From contig DUGD01000089.1 in NCBI GenBank assembly GCA_013331575.1, positions 6,123 to 11,530 of the forward strand: DNA of 5,408 bases, written 5' to 3'. The notes below the pieces were generated by a model. That model saw nothing but the letters and a program-made list of their open reading frames with translations. It was not told the origin of the DNA and made no database searches. Within the stretch, counting starts at the first letter, position 1; each line of letters opens with the position of its first letter. Below, piece by piece: positions 4,392 through 5,408 of the stretch. Position numbers and translations under genes: made by a program. This DNA is from Candidatus Woesearchaeota archaeon. Its GTDB lineage: Archaea; Nanobdellota; Nanobdellia; Woesearchaeales; UBA525.

Positions 4392-5408
4392 GTGTCCTCC
4401 TGTTCTATCTTCACGAAGCGTTTCATCTCACGCAGCTGCTTGATGTCGTTGCGGTAGAGGTCGCGCAAGTCCTGCAATTCGAAGTACTCCACGATGATGC
4501 GTTCGAGGCCGAGGCCCCATGCGAGTACAGGTGTCTCCTCGCCGATGAGTGTCTTCGTGACTTCGGGACGGAAGACTCCCGCGCCGCCGAGCTCCACCCA
4601 TTGGTTCTTGCGCTCGTTCCAGACGTCCACCTCCACGCTGGGCTCGGTGTACGGGAAGTGGTGTGGCCGCAGGCGGATCCTCTTGAATCCCATCTTCGCG
4701 AAGAAGATCTTGAGGTAGCCGACGAGTTGCGCGAACGTGACGTTCGGGTCGACCACGATGCCCTCCACCTGGTGGAATTCAAAGAGGTGCTTCCAGTCGA
4801 GCGCTTCGTTGCGGAAGACCTTGCCGACCGTGAAGTACTTGCCCGGCATCTGCCGGCGGCCCTCTTTTATCGCGAGGAGCGTCTGCGCCGAGAGCACGGT
4901 CGTGTGCGTGCGTAGCATGAGCTGCTCCGTCTCGTCGCGGCTGAACGTGTAGCGCCATCCCTTGCTGCCGGTCGTCCCACCTGTCTCGTGCGCCTCCTTG
5001 ACGCGGTCGAATATCTGGCGGGGCACCGGTGTCCTGCGCGGGTTCTCGAGGTAGAACGTGTCTTGCGTCTCGCGCGCAGGATGGTCCTGCGGGACGAAGA
5101 GCGCATCGAGGTCCCAGAACGCGGTCTGGACCATCGCGCCTTCCATCTCCATGAATCCCATCTCGAGCCATATCTGGCGGATGTACGCGATGGCCTCCTG
5201 CACGAAGTGCTCCTTGCCCGCAGGCATCAGGGGGACTGGTGCGCTCACGTCGAACGCGCGGTACTTTCTCTCTTTCCACGCGCCGGATTGGAGGTCCTCT
5301 GTCGTGAGTCGTTCGGCGAAGTTGAGCGCTTTGATATCAGTCTTCGCGAGCGCGCGACCGAGGTCGGTGAGCGTGATGGAACGGTCCTTGCGTTCTTTGA
5401 GCGTGATG
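4388..5408 (-). CDS. pheS: Phenylalanine--tRNA ligase alpha subunit (N-terminus outside window)
   Basis: This is the catalytic alpha subunit, a class II aminoacyl-tRNA synthetase that activates phenylalanine and transfers it to tRNA-Phe. The frame is open through the right edge, so the first residues are missing; 339 aa are visible (numbered from the edge). Residues 1-53 are the end of the N-terminal winged-helix/linker region with LTDLGRALA. The catalytic core follows: LDALFVPQDHPARETQDTF (100-118) around motif 1; GSKGWRYTFSRDETEQLMLR (147-166) and RTHTT (166-170); VFRNEALDWKHLFEFHQVEG (197-216), which is motif 2; FPYTEPSVEVDVW (251-263); WVELGGAGVFRPEV (270-283); and AWGLGLERI (296-304), which is motif 3 with the ATP-binding Arg. 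It ends VKIEQEDT. These match the archaeal/eukaryotic type closely, with no broken motif. The TGA stop overlaps the ATG of the small downstream ORF. The promoter lies outside the window. Confidence 0.98.
   Translation of the reverse strand, partial: ITLKERKDRSITLTDLGRALAKTDIKALNFAERLTTEDLQSGAWKERKYRAFDVSAPVPLMPAGKEHFVQEAIAYIRQIWLEMGFMEMEGAMVQTAFWDLDALFVPQDHPARETQDTFYLENPRRTPVPRQIFDRVKEAHETGGTTGSKGWRYTFSRDETEQLMLRTHTTVLSAQTLLAIKEGRRQMPGKYFTVGKVFRNEALDWKHLFEFHQVEGIVVDPNVTFAQLVGYLKIFFAKMGFKRIRLRPHHFPYTEPSVEVDVWNERKNQWVELGGAGVFRPEVTKTLIGEETPVLAWGLGLERIIVEYFELQDLRDLYRNDIKQLREMKRFVKIEQEDT
4396..4401 (-). promoter_or_regulatory. AGGAGG ribosome binding site at the end of pheS
   Basis: AGGAGG on the minus strand lies 4 nt before ATG 4391 and within the last codons of pheS (the QED of EQEDT). 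It is the strongest Shine-Dalgarno match in the window and has no other start to serve than the 46-codon ORF. The spacing is a little shorter than in the plus-strand genes, and the acidic codons alone could have produced it. Confidence 0.5.

Noticed and set aside
3830..4915. 361-codon plus-strand ORF across pheT, the junction and pheS
   Set aside because: It runs antisense through two well-supported genes, has no start signals, and shows shadow-type composition.

Overview
The window looks archaeal. It carries the two subunits of phenylalanyl-tRNA synthetase in their short archaeal/eukaryotic-type form: PheT ends after about 551 residues, with no bacterial C-terminal anticodon-binding extension. 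The plus-strand genes are preceded by AT-rich TATA-like boxes rather than -35/-10 boxes, start after GGTG-type ribosome binding sites, and are followed by T-runs without hairpins. Genes are moderately GC-rich with G/C-ending codons, while one intergenic stretch (about 295-411) is clearly AT-rich. I cannot name the lineage from sequence alone. A DPANN or euryarchaeal genome would fit, but that is only an impression.

Plus strand, left half. The window opens with the last 34 codons of a gene encoding a Lys/Ala/Pro-rich basic tail (1-105). A 306-bp pyrimidine-rich to AT-rich spacer follows (106-411), holding a T-run terminator, a set of short related repeats, two TATA-like boxes and a dyad. Next is a monocistronic gene for a 118-aa soluble protein I do not recognise (412-768). 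A second spacer (769-981) again has a T-run and a second copy of the 39-bp repeat. It leads into a two-gene membrane-protein operon: a 435-aa protein with about nine membrane segments and a Lys/Pro-rich tail (982-2289), then a 98-aa protein with three membrane segments (2286-2582) that starts within the previous stop codon (GTGA overlap).

Minus strand, right half. The pheS-pheT operon is read right to left: pheS (5408-4388, N-terminus outside the window), a 46-codon ORF (4391-4251), and pheT (4245-2590). The small ORF is linked to pheS by an ATGA overlap, has an AGGAGG in front of it, and ends in a TGA that overlaps an in-frame upstream GTG of pheT. The same 141 bp holds nested inverted repeats. 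This junction could therefore be a small coupled gene, a structured RNA, or both. PheS and PheT form the alpha2-beta2 enzyme that charges tRNA-Phe. pheT converges on the membrane operon with only 7 bp between stop codons.

The best candidates for something undescribed are the pheS-pheT junction, and the 39-bp intergenic repeats that flank the orphan 118-aa gene and sit at almost the same distance behind a T-run each time.
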